Source: Siphonodentalium dalli (lineage: Eukaryota > Mollusca > Scaphopoda > Gadilida > Siphonodentaliidae). From it: a DNA stretch of 64,000 nucleotides. Within the stretch, counting starts at the first letter, position 1, and every line of letters starts with the position of its first letter. Positions 11,642-24,600 of the stretch are shown here, piece after piece. The translations under genes were made by a program, and so were the position numbers. The DNA is taken from NCBI GenBank assembly GCA_032622095.1, contig CP136069.1, positions 67,293,319 to 67,357,318 on the forward strand, in the 5' to 3' direction. Under the pieces are notes generated by a model, which was given only the letters and a program-made list of their open reading frames with translations, was not told the origin of the DNA and made no database searches.

Positions 11642-12125
11642 TTACTTTTCCAGAAGATCGTATGTCGCGCCGATAATTCCCATACTTTTGAGTTTAAACA
11701 TAAGACCGCGGTGCCATACCTTATCAAAAGCCTTGCTAACGTCGCAGAACAGGCATCTAATTTCTTTACCGCTATCAAGTGAAGATATTATATAATGATA
11801 GACGTCTGTTAACTGAAAGACTGCTGTCATTAGGGGTGAATCCTGACTGAAGATTTGTTAGGAGGTTGTTGGTCCTGAAGTATGTATTCAAGTGAGAGTA
11901 GATACACTTTTCGAAAAAATTTGACAAGCAACAAAGTAAAGAAACTGGGCGATAATTTGTCATGTTGTTGGCAATGGGTGTTTCAATATAACCATTAATA
12001 TATTGGTGTATCAATGGAATTGCCATTACATGTTTTGGCGAGGAACCTTTCAACCAATTGGAAAGCATGCGCCCCTTTGTGAACACACTGTATATACGTG
12101 ACGTGTGTGTGTGTACATATTTCAT
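11642..12125 (-). pseudogene. Non-LTR reverse transcriptase, fingers/palm fragments
   Basis: Two overlapping frames continue the RT upstream. Frame 11,775-12,125 holds NYRPVSLLCCLSNFFEK and YRFxTNNLL-like fingers sequence ending QSGFTPNDS. Frame 11,642-11,830 holds CLFCDVSKAFDKVWHRGL, the catalytic F/Y-DxxKAFD block. They are separated from each other and from the next piece by frame breaks. No endonuclease domain lies further upstream, so the copy is 5'-truncated and dead. Confidence 0.8.
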
Positions 12126-12384
12126 AATTATCCATAACTTTAGTTTGGCACGTCCGATTTAAAAAATATGTTCATATGCGTTCTCACCAAGCACATGCTA
12201 TACACATATACACCAACATTACATATAATCAACTATATATCCATAGCCATTACCTATATAGTATTTTCACAATCACTTCATTAAAGCTCCAATATATTTG
12301 ATATATGCGTAATAATATGATCTGCATGGGTGGCGTTATAATTTCTGACTATGGTTTTCTTGTTACCCATGCATGTGTACGTTT
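12126..12384. other. Unassigned DNA next to the left arm
   Basis: AT-rich with short CATATA runs. This is where the left arm would continue if the large palindrome extends further. It cannot be judged because the right arm runs off the window at the base paired with 12,385. Confidence 0.4.
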
Positions 12385-12556
12385 TGAAGACTGTCGTGCA
12401 TGACTGTCTGATATATGTTGCCGACTTGTCCGTGAGATCACCACACGAACTGATCCGGAGCCTGCCGAATGAGTGATTCTGTCGATAAGCCTGGGGGAGA
12501 TACACGCGGCGGATACGCCCGCCACCCATGCGTCTGGGCCACGTACCCGTCGGCAG

Positions 12557-12564
12557 TATATAAG
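12557..12564 (+). promoter_or_regulatory. TATA box of the left TSP1 gene
   Basis: TATATAAG, 68 bp before the first codon of the ATG at 12,632. Transcription would start around 12,588-12,595, giving a 5' UTR of about 40 nt. The same sequence stands in the same place in the right arm. Promoter function is inferred from position. Confidence 0.6.
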
Positions 12565-12631
12565 AAGTAGCAACCACGACAGTATTACTATACTCTCACC
12601 TACATCGTTCTATAGTCAGCTTCATATCGGG

Positions 12632-12680
12632 ATGTTCACTAAATTTATGGGGATGCTCTCGAGATACACCGGGTTCGCTG
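12632..12680 (+). CDS. Exon 1 (left): start of signal peptide
   Basis: ATG at 12,632, 16 codons plus one base, then donor GTAAGT at 12,681. It encodes MFTKFMGMLSRYTGFA and the first base of a Val codon. It is identical to right-arm 63,705-63,753. A further in-frame Met upstream (12,473) is unlikely because it precedes the TATA box. Confidence 0.8.
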
Positions 12681-15600
12681 GTAAGTATTCACATATATAT
12701 TTTTCGAAATAAACGCTCTTTATGTTTACCATACCAATAATTGATTAAGGAGGCGCCCAATTTGTGAATTTTCAAAATATTTCAAACTATCAATTTGAAG
12801 GAAAAAAATCGTTATCCCTTATAACCAATGTTTGCTATAGTACTATAAAACAACTATTTACCCTCACAATACAATGTTTTTTGTTTTTTTGGCAGCCATT
12901 TGCAGATATTTAGACAAAAAATACCATAAAACTACATAATGTCTGAAAAGACGAATCAGTATTGAGTATTTATGTCTGCCAGATTATTGAAAACGTGGTT
13001 GAATTATATTTATGTTTTTTAGGTTGTTTTGGTCCTTTCCCGATAAAAAAAATAGTCCTGCAAATGGCTGCCAAAAAATTTTAATATGCAATGAGAAATG
13101 TTTTATTTATTTTCTCGCAGACAGTCATGATTTGAGATGGTACTAGTTGGGTTCATAGTCTAGATAACGCAGTGTGTGTGTGTTTTTTTGTTGTTTTTTT
13201 TGTGGATATTTCCTGTCAAAATGGTTATTTTTATTTTGTTTAAACCACTTTTTTTCATAATTCGAACATATCTATCATATTGTGAGGGTAAACACGTGCT
13301 GTTGTAATACTATTGAATACATTGGTCATAAAGGATAATGATTTTCCATTCAAACTGATTGTTTGAAAGTGAGATTTTGAAAATTCACGAATGGGGCGCC
13401 TCCTTAACAAAGAACGTTCTTTATTATTCATTGCCGAAGAAAAAAATTATAAATTCTATGGGTTGAATCGAAATGTGGAAGAAGGGATAAAAATAGGTCG
13501 ACATTTTTGTAAAAACATGTGCACGAAAATAGCTATCTCTCGCATGATACACAATACAAGCTTACAGTAATTTATCAACAAATATCATTAATCATGTACC
13601 AAGTTCAAATATTTTAGTCTGAATATGATATTTTAATGCTTTGACCTATTCCAATATTTTCAGTCCAATTTTGATAAAACTTTGGTATCTTATAGCACTA
13701 ATAATTGGACTTTTATCAGTTATTCCACTGTGTAACAGTAATGTTTAAACGGACAATCATGGCTCATTCGAGTTTCCAAAATTTGTCTATGTAATTTGGA
13801 AAGATATATAAGATAGAAGTACTAATTCACGAAATATTGATATACCGGCTTCATGTGCTCTGAGAATACTTGCTATATATGGTCACATCCACTTTCCATC
13901 TGTTTTTAATTTTTCGCATAGCAGAAGTGAAACAGACGCTCTTTATTTATACCATATCAGGAATATAGACTAACCCGGAACGCCTTTTCTGTTTCATGTC
14001 ATGCAAATGGCTGTTTTATTTTATTAATTTTTTTGGGACCCAAAACATCGTGCTCCAAGTTGTATCTGGTATGACTTGACGATACCGGGACAAATTTAAA
14101 GCGAATATTAATAGGTGTATTTAAAAAACACTTCAAACGGTATGCAACTTGCGTGTTGCACCACACAAGTCGGTGATCAATGGGGAAAAAATCGTCGTAA
14201 GTAGGGGCGGGCGTCTGTTGGGACGTCACGAAATGTTGTCCGGAGGTTATTTCGAACAATTTAATAATCAACGGATTTTAAAGAATTGGTTTTTGAGTTC
14301 ACGGGGGGGATATCTGAAACGGGTTCGCAAACTTTTGATTGTATTTTTTTTACGTTTAATTAGCAGGCAGCAAAAGTTGTCCTGGTGTTATTTCCTGCAA
14401 TTATCAACGGATTTCAAATATTTTTGGTATGTGACTTCCCAAAAGAAGTATCTGAAATAAGTTCACAAACTGGGCCCGGTCTGACATTTTCACCAGAGTT
14501 ACGACGCTTTGTTTGTCATTTTTGGCGTTAACACCGACGAAAAGTTGACAATATTATCAAAGCATTTAAAACGTTTTTCATATATGAGTTCACAAAAGGA
14601 GTTTGGAAGACTGTTGGTATATGAGTCCACAAGAGGATTTTATGAAACGAGTTAGCAAACTAGGGCCGCGGTCGTACATTTTCACCAGAGTTATTGCGTT
14701 TAGCACCTACGAAACTGTCATGTGCATAACATAAAAAAGTTCCCAGGTTTTGTATTGGTGGAATATGATCTCTGTGCGGGTGTAGCTATATGTATAGAGT
14801 AGAAATTCAGCATGGCATGATCTATAGGGTGGGGGCAACGGAGCGCGTCACATGCCCTTGTGATTTCAGTAAATGTGTAAAATTGGGATGTATACATATG
14901 GTATATGCCTTGTAACCCCTCTATGTTGACTGTTATCCAGGATTCGTGGATGATTTTACCACACACCCTCACCGGTGATCTTGCAGTGATAATCGACCAG
15001 TATATTTTTAATATATTATTTCAGTTGTCATTGGCGTGGGACTTATGTTACAAGCATGCCAATCACACCCACACCTACCAATGTCATCAGAGGACAGTTA
15101 TAGTCGGGGTCTACCCGGACCTCACGGTCAACCACGACCGGATACGGACAAATGTGAGTACTGCATGTATACATGTATATATAGGGTTCGATCTCTAATT
15201 CCGATGGTTATCTTGATGTAGCGAAGTGGATCAATATGCTTTTTTCATTGACAATTATCACTAATAACTCTGTCGTGAATTCGTGATGGAATGAATATTG
15301 TTCCTCTCTTAATCGTATTGTTAATTACATGTAAGTCGAAGTTATATACTAATACTTAAGGGAGAGAATCTACTTTGTTTTGTAACCGCGTAACAATTGT
15401 TATCCATATGAATATGTATATACACGTGGATATGTATCTATTATCTATTTCCATGTATACCCCCTATATTATGTATTATATATCTCAAATAATGTTCTTA
15501 CAGTTTGATGAGAAATATACATATATATTGACAGGGGTGGTGGTGGGAGTCTCAACTGACTTTGGTAGAAATTTCAAAAGTTGGAAATTTCACACCCGAC

Positions 15601-18600
15601 GTGAAATCAGTTAAAACTCTGAATAAAATAGGTAACAAATTGTTCGGATAGTTTGCATTGTTAACCAACCAGAATTTAGTTTGAAATGTGTCACTTTAAC
15701 CATTTCATAAGGTTCATTGCGGAAGCAGCTCTGGTGCAGAATTACATATCCTGTTCCATGCATTCTCTTATATATACGAGTTTCACATAGAGAGCCTCGC
15801 GTATATAATAGAAATGAACTGGCTTACAAGGTCAAGGTAAATATTGTTATAGGCCAATGCATTCTCTTATGTATGCTAGGCTCCATGTATGGGAGACTAG
15901 CATATATAAGAGAATGCATTTACACATGCTCTTCGCAAAATTTCAGGAAGCTTCAGTCATGTAAGGGTTAAAGATACATAACTCAATTCGATGGTCCCCG
16001 TATCATCCAGTTACAACAACAACAATAACTGAATTTCACCAAAAGCCTATTTAGTTATGGCCAAATTTCTGGAATTTTACCAAGCCGCCAAATATTCCTG
16101 TTTGTAAAAAATAACAGATTTCAAAAATCAAAATCTGACAACTCTGATCTTTGATGGGTTGGTTCATCAACTCAATTAAGATATTTATTACCTCCGAAGG
16201 CGAAGAAATAGCTATAGGGGGCGTTAAATCGGATTGTGTATCTTTAAGACCATGAAAAAGTGGAATGTATTCTTACTTTCGGTCAATATTTTGAGTGGCC
16301 ATCAGTTGAAAAATAAAAACACATTAGGGGGTGTCGATCAAGTTGTTTCAAAATTCGAACGGAGACCAGCGGAATCTAGCCACATCATCCGGTTATCTCC
16401 ATCATAAATGGGTTCCGTCCCTGTGTCCGTCTGTAACAACTTTCGATATCTGCCATCATATAGGCCGCATTTTAATAATCATTGGTATGCTCATGCATGA
16501 ACCAGTAAATGCATCAGATAAATGATATCTACATTGAACAGGTTTCCTCCATTCATTTTTCAGTGTTATAACTTAATTAATTAGAGTACAAATTAAACCC
16601 TGTCAACTTTTGATCTCTATTATCATAATGTATACCTTATCTCTAGACCACCCATGAGGCAGCATGGGGGACAATATCCATATATGAAGTCATGCCCATT
16701 ATAAAATTAATAAACCTATGCGAAAAGCCACCTTTGTGGGGGGATTCTCATTCAGTTAAAATTCAGTTAAAATGTTTACACAGGAATGGTCTGTTATTGA
16801 GTTACATGGATGTACAGGTAATATAATATAATAATATAAATAAAGGAAGGAGTCCTATTTATTGAGGGAAATGTCCAGATAATAAGTTCAACAAACGACA
16901 TATACATGTACATATGGCATTTTATATGTAAATATAAATATCACAGTTTTTATTAATGAATTCGCTCTGTAAAGAGGTTGTTCGGCACAATCAGGTGACC
17001 GAAACCCATCAGGGATAGCATAAACGAAAGTCTAATGACCATTTATTTCCATTATGGTCCCCAATTGTGTTCGGTCTAACGAAAGTCCAGAACGCACCCC
17101 AGACAGCACCCTCTAATTACAATTATGCATATGTACCTCACTTATCTTATATCATTAATTTTTCAGACAAGTTTCTCTTCGATTTTGGAGGTGAGTGTTA
17201 ACTATTGGAAATTTGGCCTGTCAATCAATTCATGCATTAACAGCAAGCCTGAAAATATGGTGTAGGACATTTGCAGAATGAGGTCCCCAGAGGGTGAATT
17301 TAGTTACGCTACCCCGCACATGCAGCAGGCTAGCTAGCATCCCTAAATTCACCTTTGGGGACCTCATTCTCCTTCTCTGGAAAGTATCTTTATTATCAAA
17401 GTTTTTTTTTGTTTCTTTAAAAACTGCTTCACGAAGATTATGTTCTTTTTTAGTTTAGTTTCTCTGTTCTCCATAATTGGCAGACGACACATTGTATAAA
17501 CGAGGTGCCCAATGGGTGCACATCACAATATTCACCATCTGGAAACTTAAATCAGAGTATGTCCAGGGCTGTTTAGAAACCTGTGACAGATTCGAGCCCC
17601 AATCTCAAGAAACTCAAATGTACCCAAATTTCTAGTGGACAGTATCTTATAAACTTGAAATTTCCACGATTTCAATGCATAATTAACTAATTCAACAATG
17701 TGCCCGGTCACTAACTCGCGGCCATATTGGATCCACCAGGTCCGGTTCCGTAGTTTTACTTAGCTTTCCATAGGCCTATATGGAAGTCATGAATAATTCA
17801 AAGCTCCATATATGGAAATGCTACTCCAAAACTTTGACATGTAGCACTAAAACCACGGAACCGGGGCTGGATGCATCAATGAAACCACGGAACCGGACCC
17901 GGTGGATCCAATATGGCCACGAGTTAGTGACAGGGCGTATATAGGTATACTGTGTAAATAGTAACACTACAGTTGCAACTGGGCCATATTTGATCCACCA
18001 GGTGGTTTTAGTGCTACATGTCAAAGTTCTGGAGTAGCATTTTCATACTCTTGCAGTCATTAATATTCAAAAGCTCCATATATGGACATGCTACTCCAGA
18101 ACTCTGACATGTAGCACTAAAACCACGGAACCGGGGCTGGATGAATCTCTGAAACCACGGAATCGGGCAGGATGAATTCAATAAGGCCGCGACTGAGTGA
18201 TTTCGCTTATCGTCCTATTAATTAGAAAAATTATGTCACCTCAAATAATATCAGGATATTCTCATCTGGGAAACCTCTGGATTTTTCCCTGATCGAGGCA
18301 AATTTCATTTCAACTAACATATTTCACAGAGAATTATGTTCGGTATATTGACAAATAATATACACAGTAACTGTTATAAGTTTTATCTTATTGGGAGTGG
18401 AACACTGAATTTAATTCTTCTATATCTATCTCTTTAAACAAAGACACTAGTTCAAGTTCAAGTTCAAGTTCAAGTCATGAAGACTCTGACGAGGAAGCTA
18501 TCAAAAGTGGGTGGAGCTATTGTATGGGCGTGTCTGAATGTGGGAGAGGACTAAGATACAGAAAGAGGTCGTCTGCTTTCTTCAAAGATAGCTTCGAGTT

Positions 18601-21600
18601 CCAGGAATGTGAAAGCCGCCACGTCTGCTTACCAACTAGTAAGACTTATGTTATACAGGAATTATCTAACCTTTCTATACTAATGGATTCTCCCTTTCAG
18701 TTATAAATGTATATATAGATTGGAATGGTCTATTATTCATTTGGAGGGGTGTTCGTGAAAAATAAGCAGACGACAGATTATAAAAGTACAGAAGGAGTCC
18801 TATTTATTGGAAGGAAATGTTCAGATAATAAGTCAACGAACGACCTATGGCATGGTCGTTTGTTGAACTTATTTTCTGAACATAATATACCCAAGGGATG
18901 ACTACTCATCAATGAATATTTAGTGTAGATCGAAATAATATCCCAGTTATCTCCATTTGATGCTGTCCTTGATATCACAGTTGTAACCTTCCGACTTCAA
19001 TGTGCTGCAAATAAAAAATTTAATATGTTAAACAGGTTTAGATACTACTTACAGTCACGTGACGGACTCAGCCGCCAGACTTTTTCATTAATGGATAAAT
19101 ATGATCCATCTAATCGATATGTAATCTTGAACATCTAATGGTCACGTGCATCATTTCACTGTTTGTAGCTGCTAGCATCTGACGTTTGAGGTGAATTTCT
19201 CGGTCTAAACTTGTCCATTATATATCCACAGGACCTTTTAACAACATACTCTAATTATCTTTAATGACACATAATCCGATTAAGCGCCCCTCAATTACCA
19301 TTTGTTTGGATTCGGGGGTAAAAAATATTTGATTCGAGTCGAGAAACCCACCTATCAAAGCTCAGAGTTATTAGATATAGATTTTTGAAATCTATTATTT
19401 TTCACCATCAAGACTTAATAGTGGCCCAGTAAAAAGTCGACGAGCCGATGGTGTCGGACCAAATTGCGGATGAAGATGGATAACTCTAAATTCAAGAGGC
19501 TTTGTGTTGATAATAAGGCAAAATTTCGTCGATCAACATATTGATAAATAACTCGTATGGAGCAATTTTATACTATAGTTGACATTGGTTAGCATTATTT
19601 TTGCAAAAGGATTTATATTAAAGCCTGTGTATAAACTTACCGGCCTTTCAATACTAAATGTATTCTCCCATCTCAGTCATGAAAGAAGTCCCATCTCAGT
19701 CATGAAAGAAGTCTACCTTGGAAGGGTCTATTATTCATCTGGAGGGATGTTCAGGAAATATAAGAAGAGGCAACAGTAGAAAGTGCAGAATGAATCCTAT
19801 TCATTGGTGGGAAATGTTCAGATAATAAGTTCAACAAACCATGGTTGTTTGTGACTCGTAATCTTCAAACATTGCACGGCGTTTAAGATGCATGATCCGA
19901 ATTGACTCCCAAATTACTATTTCGTTGGCTTCGGGGGTAAACATATTTGACTCGAGTAGAGGAACGCACCATTCAAAGCTCAGAGTGATATTTGACAATC
20001 CGGCCAAATTTCGTTGAACAAAATGTTGATAAATAACACGTTTTGGGCAATTGTATACTATAGTTGACTGTGGTTAGCATTATATTTGGGCAATTCATTG
20101 ATTATGATAACTGAATCGGCATTTAAAAATGTTGTTATTGCTGGAATCTGCTGATTTGGGGACCATCAAATCGGATTCAGTAACTTTAACATTATACATA
20201 TTATTTATGTGGGCAGTAGCATTTAGTCTCCAGCGCCTGTGGAGCATAAGATACTATGGGAGATGGGTTCAGTCTGCTTCCTCGGTGGACAAATATAGGG
20301 GCGCCTGCGGCGCATAATATACTATGGGTAGCGGGATGGGGTGGTGGGCGGGCCACCTTATACTTATTATTTGTGTGGGCAGTAGCATTAGTCTCCAGCG
20401 CCTGTGGCGCATAAGATTCTATGGGAGATGGGTTCAGTCTGCTTCCTCGGTGGACAAATATAGGGGCGCCTGCGGCGCATAATATACTATGGGTGGCGGG
20501 ATGGGGTGGTGGGCGGGCTACCTTATACATATTATTTATGTGGGCAGTAGCATTAGTCTCCAGCGCCTGTGGCGCATAAGATACTATGGGAGATGGGTTC
20601 AGTCTGCTTCCTCGGTGGACAAATATAGGGGCGCCTGCGGTGCATAATATACTATGGGTGGCGGGATGGTGTGGTGGGCGGGCCACCTTATACATAAGAT
20701 TCCGATTAAAGGCCCACTTAATTTTCGAACCCCCCAGATCACATTAGATGAAATATATGCCATATCATATACCATTTGAAAGAGGAAACATTGTTTTATC
20801 AAATTATCTGGTGTAATAAACTGTGAATATGTTGTTTTTGTTGAGGCACCGCGTGTTTTCTGTGCTTAAGTTTCATCTGGATTGTACTGCAAAGTTTATT
20901 ATTTTCCATGGAAGGGGAATAACTCTATATCTTAGTTTGAATTCTGATGTATTCTGAAAGCGAAATGAGGGAAATGACTCGAAAATTAAATGTGAATTTG
21001 AAGACCTTTGAAGTGGGTTTATGTGAAATATGATAACAATTTTATAAAAGTCTGTAAAGCAACTGTCATCATGCAACAAGTACAAGGAAAAATAGATTGA
21101 GTTTGTTCTTATTTTCCTTATTAACTCTCTAATAACGAGACTTATATACTACATTATTAATGACGTCTGCTGCCAAGTTAATTTAAATCTTTTGTTAACA
21201 TAACAATTAATGGTATCAACATAGCTGATCAACATGCGAAAACGTTTATACGGGATTGCGTCAGTAAATTCACCACCCTCTGGGGACCTCATTCTGCAAA
21301 TGTGAGACACTCGGGCCTGGTTATAGCTACGCCTCTGAATATAAAGCAATAATTGATTTTCTTTTCAGATAGAACCTTTTCACCGTATACTGAATGGACG
21401 TCTTGGTCGACATGTTCTGTTAGTTGTGGAGATGGCACAACCACGAGAACCAAGTTCTGCTTTGAGAACATGCACGTGTGTACTGACGGTGAAGTGATAA
21501 CGGAAGAGGGGGAATGTTCTGAAGAACCATGCTGTAAGTTAATTGAGGCACATGGTCGTTTGAAGCATAAACTTTTACCTATTGTACCTTGGGGATAATA

Positions 21601-24600
21601 GCTACCGTAGGGACAATTCCACTTCCCAAAAAGTTTTATATAAAATAATAGATATGAATCAAGGACATATGTCCGAAAACGTCTCTATCAATTATTTTAT
21701 TTGGAATTTCTTATTGGGTATATTTAGAACAGAAATCTGCACAACAAAATTCAAAGCATATAAAAAAGCATATCAAGAAGGACTATACTCTATCATGTTA
21801 TTAGCCTCTATTACGACAAATTCTATAGATTTACAATGATCTTACGATCAAGATAAACCTTTATTATGCCATAGTGACAAATAACATATACTCAGTCCTC
21901 AGTTTCATCTGCATTTGATTCACAAAATAGCTATTTGTAATCTTGAAATTGGGATTTATAATAATTATGTTGTTGTTGTAATTGTGGCCCGGAGAGATAG
22001 ACCATGCATCTTTAAAAATGTGTTTAAATATATAATCTTTAAAAGACTAGAACAATGAAACCCATCCGACGACTGGACATTGCATGACTAACTTATATTC
22101 TTGGATTGGCCTACAACATGCAATCCAGCCTGGATATAGTGTCTGACATTTGCAGAATAAGGACCCCAGAGGGGGGATTTAGTAACGCTTATATATCCCG
22201 CACGGTGGGCTAGCATCAACAAATTCACCCTCTGGGAACCTCATTCTTCTCAGGCATCAACTACTATGGGAGATGTAGGATCAAATTGAAGTTCGCCAGT
22301 TGAAGTTAAATGATGTTCATCCATGAGTCACCGAGATTATGCAATTTATTTATCTTCTGCAAATTAGAGGATATATAAACTTCCCAGAAGGGAAAAAGTA
22401 ACTAAAAACAATGTAAATTTGAGACTATACTATAGGTACTTCACATAAGACGAGGCCTCAGAGTGTGAATTTGGTGATGCTAGCCCATTGTTTGGGATAG
22501 CATCACTAAATTCACCCTCTGGTGACCTCATTCTGCAAATGACAAACACACTATTTGCAGACATATGTGTTTAAACTGTTAACACCCGCAACCCGATGGT
22601 CTTACAATTTTAGCTCATCTTTACTACATAAAGTTCAGGCTTTTGCCATGGGTTGGCATCTGTCATGCATATGTGAGTCAACAATTTCCTTCGGCACGCC
22701 CTACAGGGCGCATCCCTTATCCGATCTCCACCAAACTTCATATGCAGCTTCAGGATGACCTATAGATAGGAGCTATCATTTTTTCTGAATTTCGATGAAA
22801 AACATGTCCGCCATCAGCCATCTTGGATTTCAAATTTGAATCCATCGGCACACCCTACAGCCCGTAATTATGGCCGGATAATTTTTTAATTGTGCAGGCA
22901 CGATTGTGATCACCTGTAGATGGGAGCTATATAATTTGAACGAGTTTCGATGAAAAATATGGCCGTGGCAGCCATCTTGGACATTACTATTTGCATGACT
23001 AAATCCTTTGACACACCCTACAAACCACATCCCTCATCCGATCATCACCAATCTTCATATGGATCTTCGGGGTGACCGCTAGATAGGAGCCTCCTATTTT
23101 GACCTAAATTTGTTGAAAAACATGGCCGGCACAGGCCATCTTGGATTTCAAATTTGAATAGCTATATAAAAAACATTATTATTATTTACTTAGTCTCTAT
23201 TCCATCTGGACCAGAGTATGGGAACTGGACAGAATTCTCTGATTGTGAGGATGACCTTATTCGTCGGTACAGATATTGCATGCACGACAGTTGCAGTGGT
23301 GGCTATCGTCAGATGGAAACTCAACCTTGCCAAGATTCCGGGCCCTCTCGTGAGTACAATTTAACCTGTTTAACCAGTTCTATACTAAATGGATTATCCC
23401 ACTCAGTTAACAAAGTCTACATTGGAATGGTCTATTATTGATCTGGAGGTGTTCAGGAAAAATGAGCAGATGACAGTATGACGAATAGATAATACAACTT
23501 AGTGCAGAAGGATTCATATTCTTTGGTGAGAAATGTTCAGATAATAAGTTTCAACAAATGACCAATTAAGTTATTTATCTAAATATTTATGGAGTATAGA
23601 GGCCATGCAGAATAATCGGTCCCCAGATGATGAATTTGGTGACACTAGCCCACTGTGCGTGGTAGCGTCACTAAATTCACTAGGGACGTGAAAATCGACT
23701 CGATTTGATGCGATTCGCAAAATCTTTTGTCTAATTCGATTAGAAATCGGCTTCCCTGATTCAAATTTTATCGAATATTCTCCATCAGGTGCATTTTCTA
23801 TAGACTATATAGTACAAACTGCTCCTGTTCTAAGAAACTTTGCGATACTAAGAAACGATCGAACAAACATATAACACTGTCGCAAATTATCAATAAGATA
23901 GACCCCGCCCAATCTTTATAAGAATGACGTACGCCAATCGGGACTCCGGTATTACACACAAAGTGAAAGCCTCGCCAGTCTCCGTTCTGTATACTGTCAT
24001 ATGTCAAGGAGATCAGAACTGCAGAATGATACAATTTAAATCGCATGTTTCAGTCACCGCACGAAGTTTGCCAACAATGAAAGATCGGAAGCACATTATA
24101 AAGAGTAAACACCATTAATTTTGTGATTCACCTCCATCAGCATATTTGACGAAAATGAGCTGCATTCTTTTGCTACTGTATTTCTTGATGCTCATGATAT
24201 CTTTGAATTATTGTAAAGTATATTGCGCAGAAGACACATTAACCCTTTCGTGACGGGAGCTGCGCTGGTACAACATTAAAGATCATGTGCCAGACTGCCA
24301 GTGTATGCTCTTATATGTGCGAGTCTCCTATAGGGAGGAATATTTTACCCGATTCGAGATTCGATTTGAAACGTAAACCCCCGATTCGCAGGGCTCTAAA
24401 ATTCATCCTCTGGGGACCTCATTCTGCAAATATTCGGCACCATATTTTCAGGTCAGTTCACTTGACCTCCATCTTAACTTGTTGAACAAATCTGATACAA
24501 ATTAGAAAACAATAAATGAGTATTTAGACAAATGCGTTGCGTTGTGTATCACTAGAAAGCATTGAATAGTGTGTGTGTCTGTCATTTGTAGAATGAGGTC

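Noticed and set aside
12281-12577. 98-codon minus ORF, partly conserved at 63,840-64,000
   Set aside because: Conserved only because the arms are duplicates; it overlaps the TATA region and first-exon upstream DNA of the plus-strand gene.
20201-20695. 164-codon minus ORF
   Set aside because: Open only because the 165-bp tandem unit is a multiple of three; absent from the right arm.
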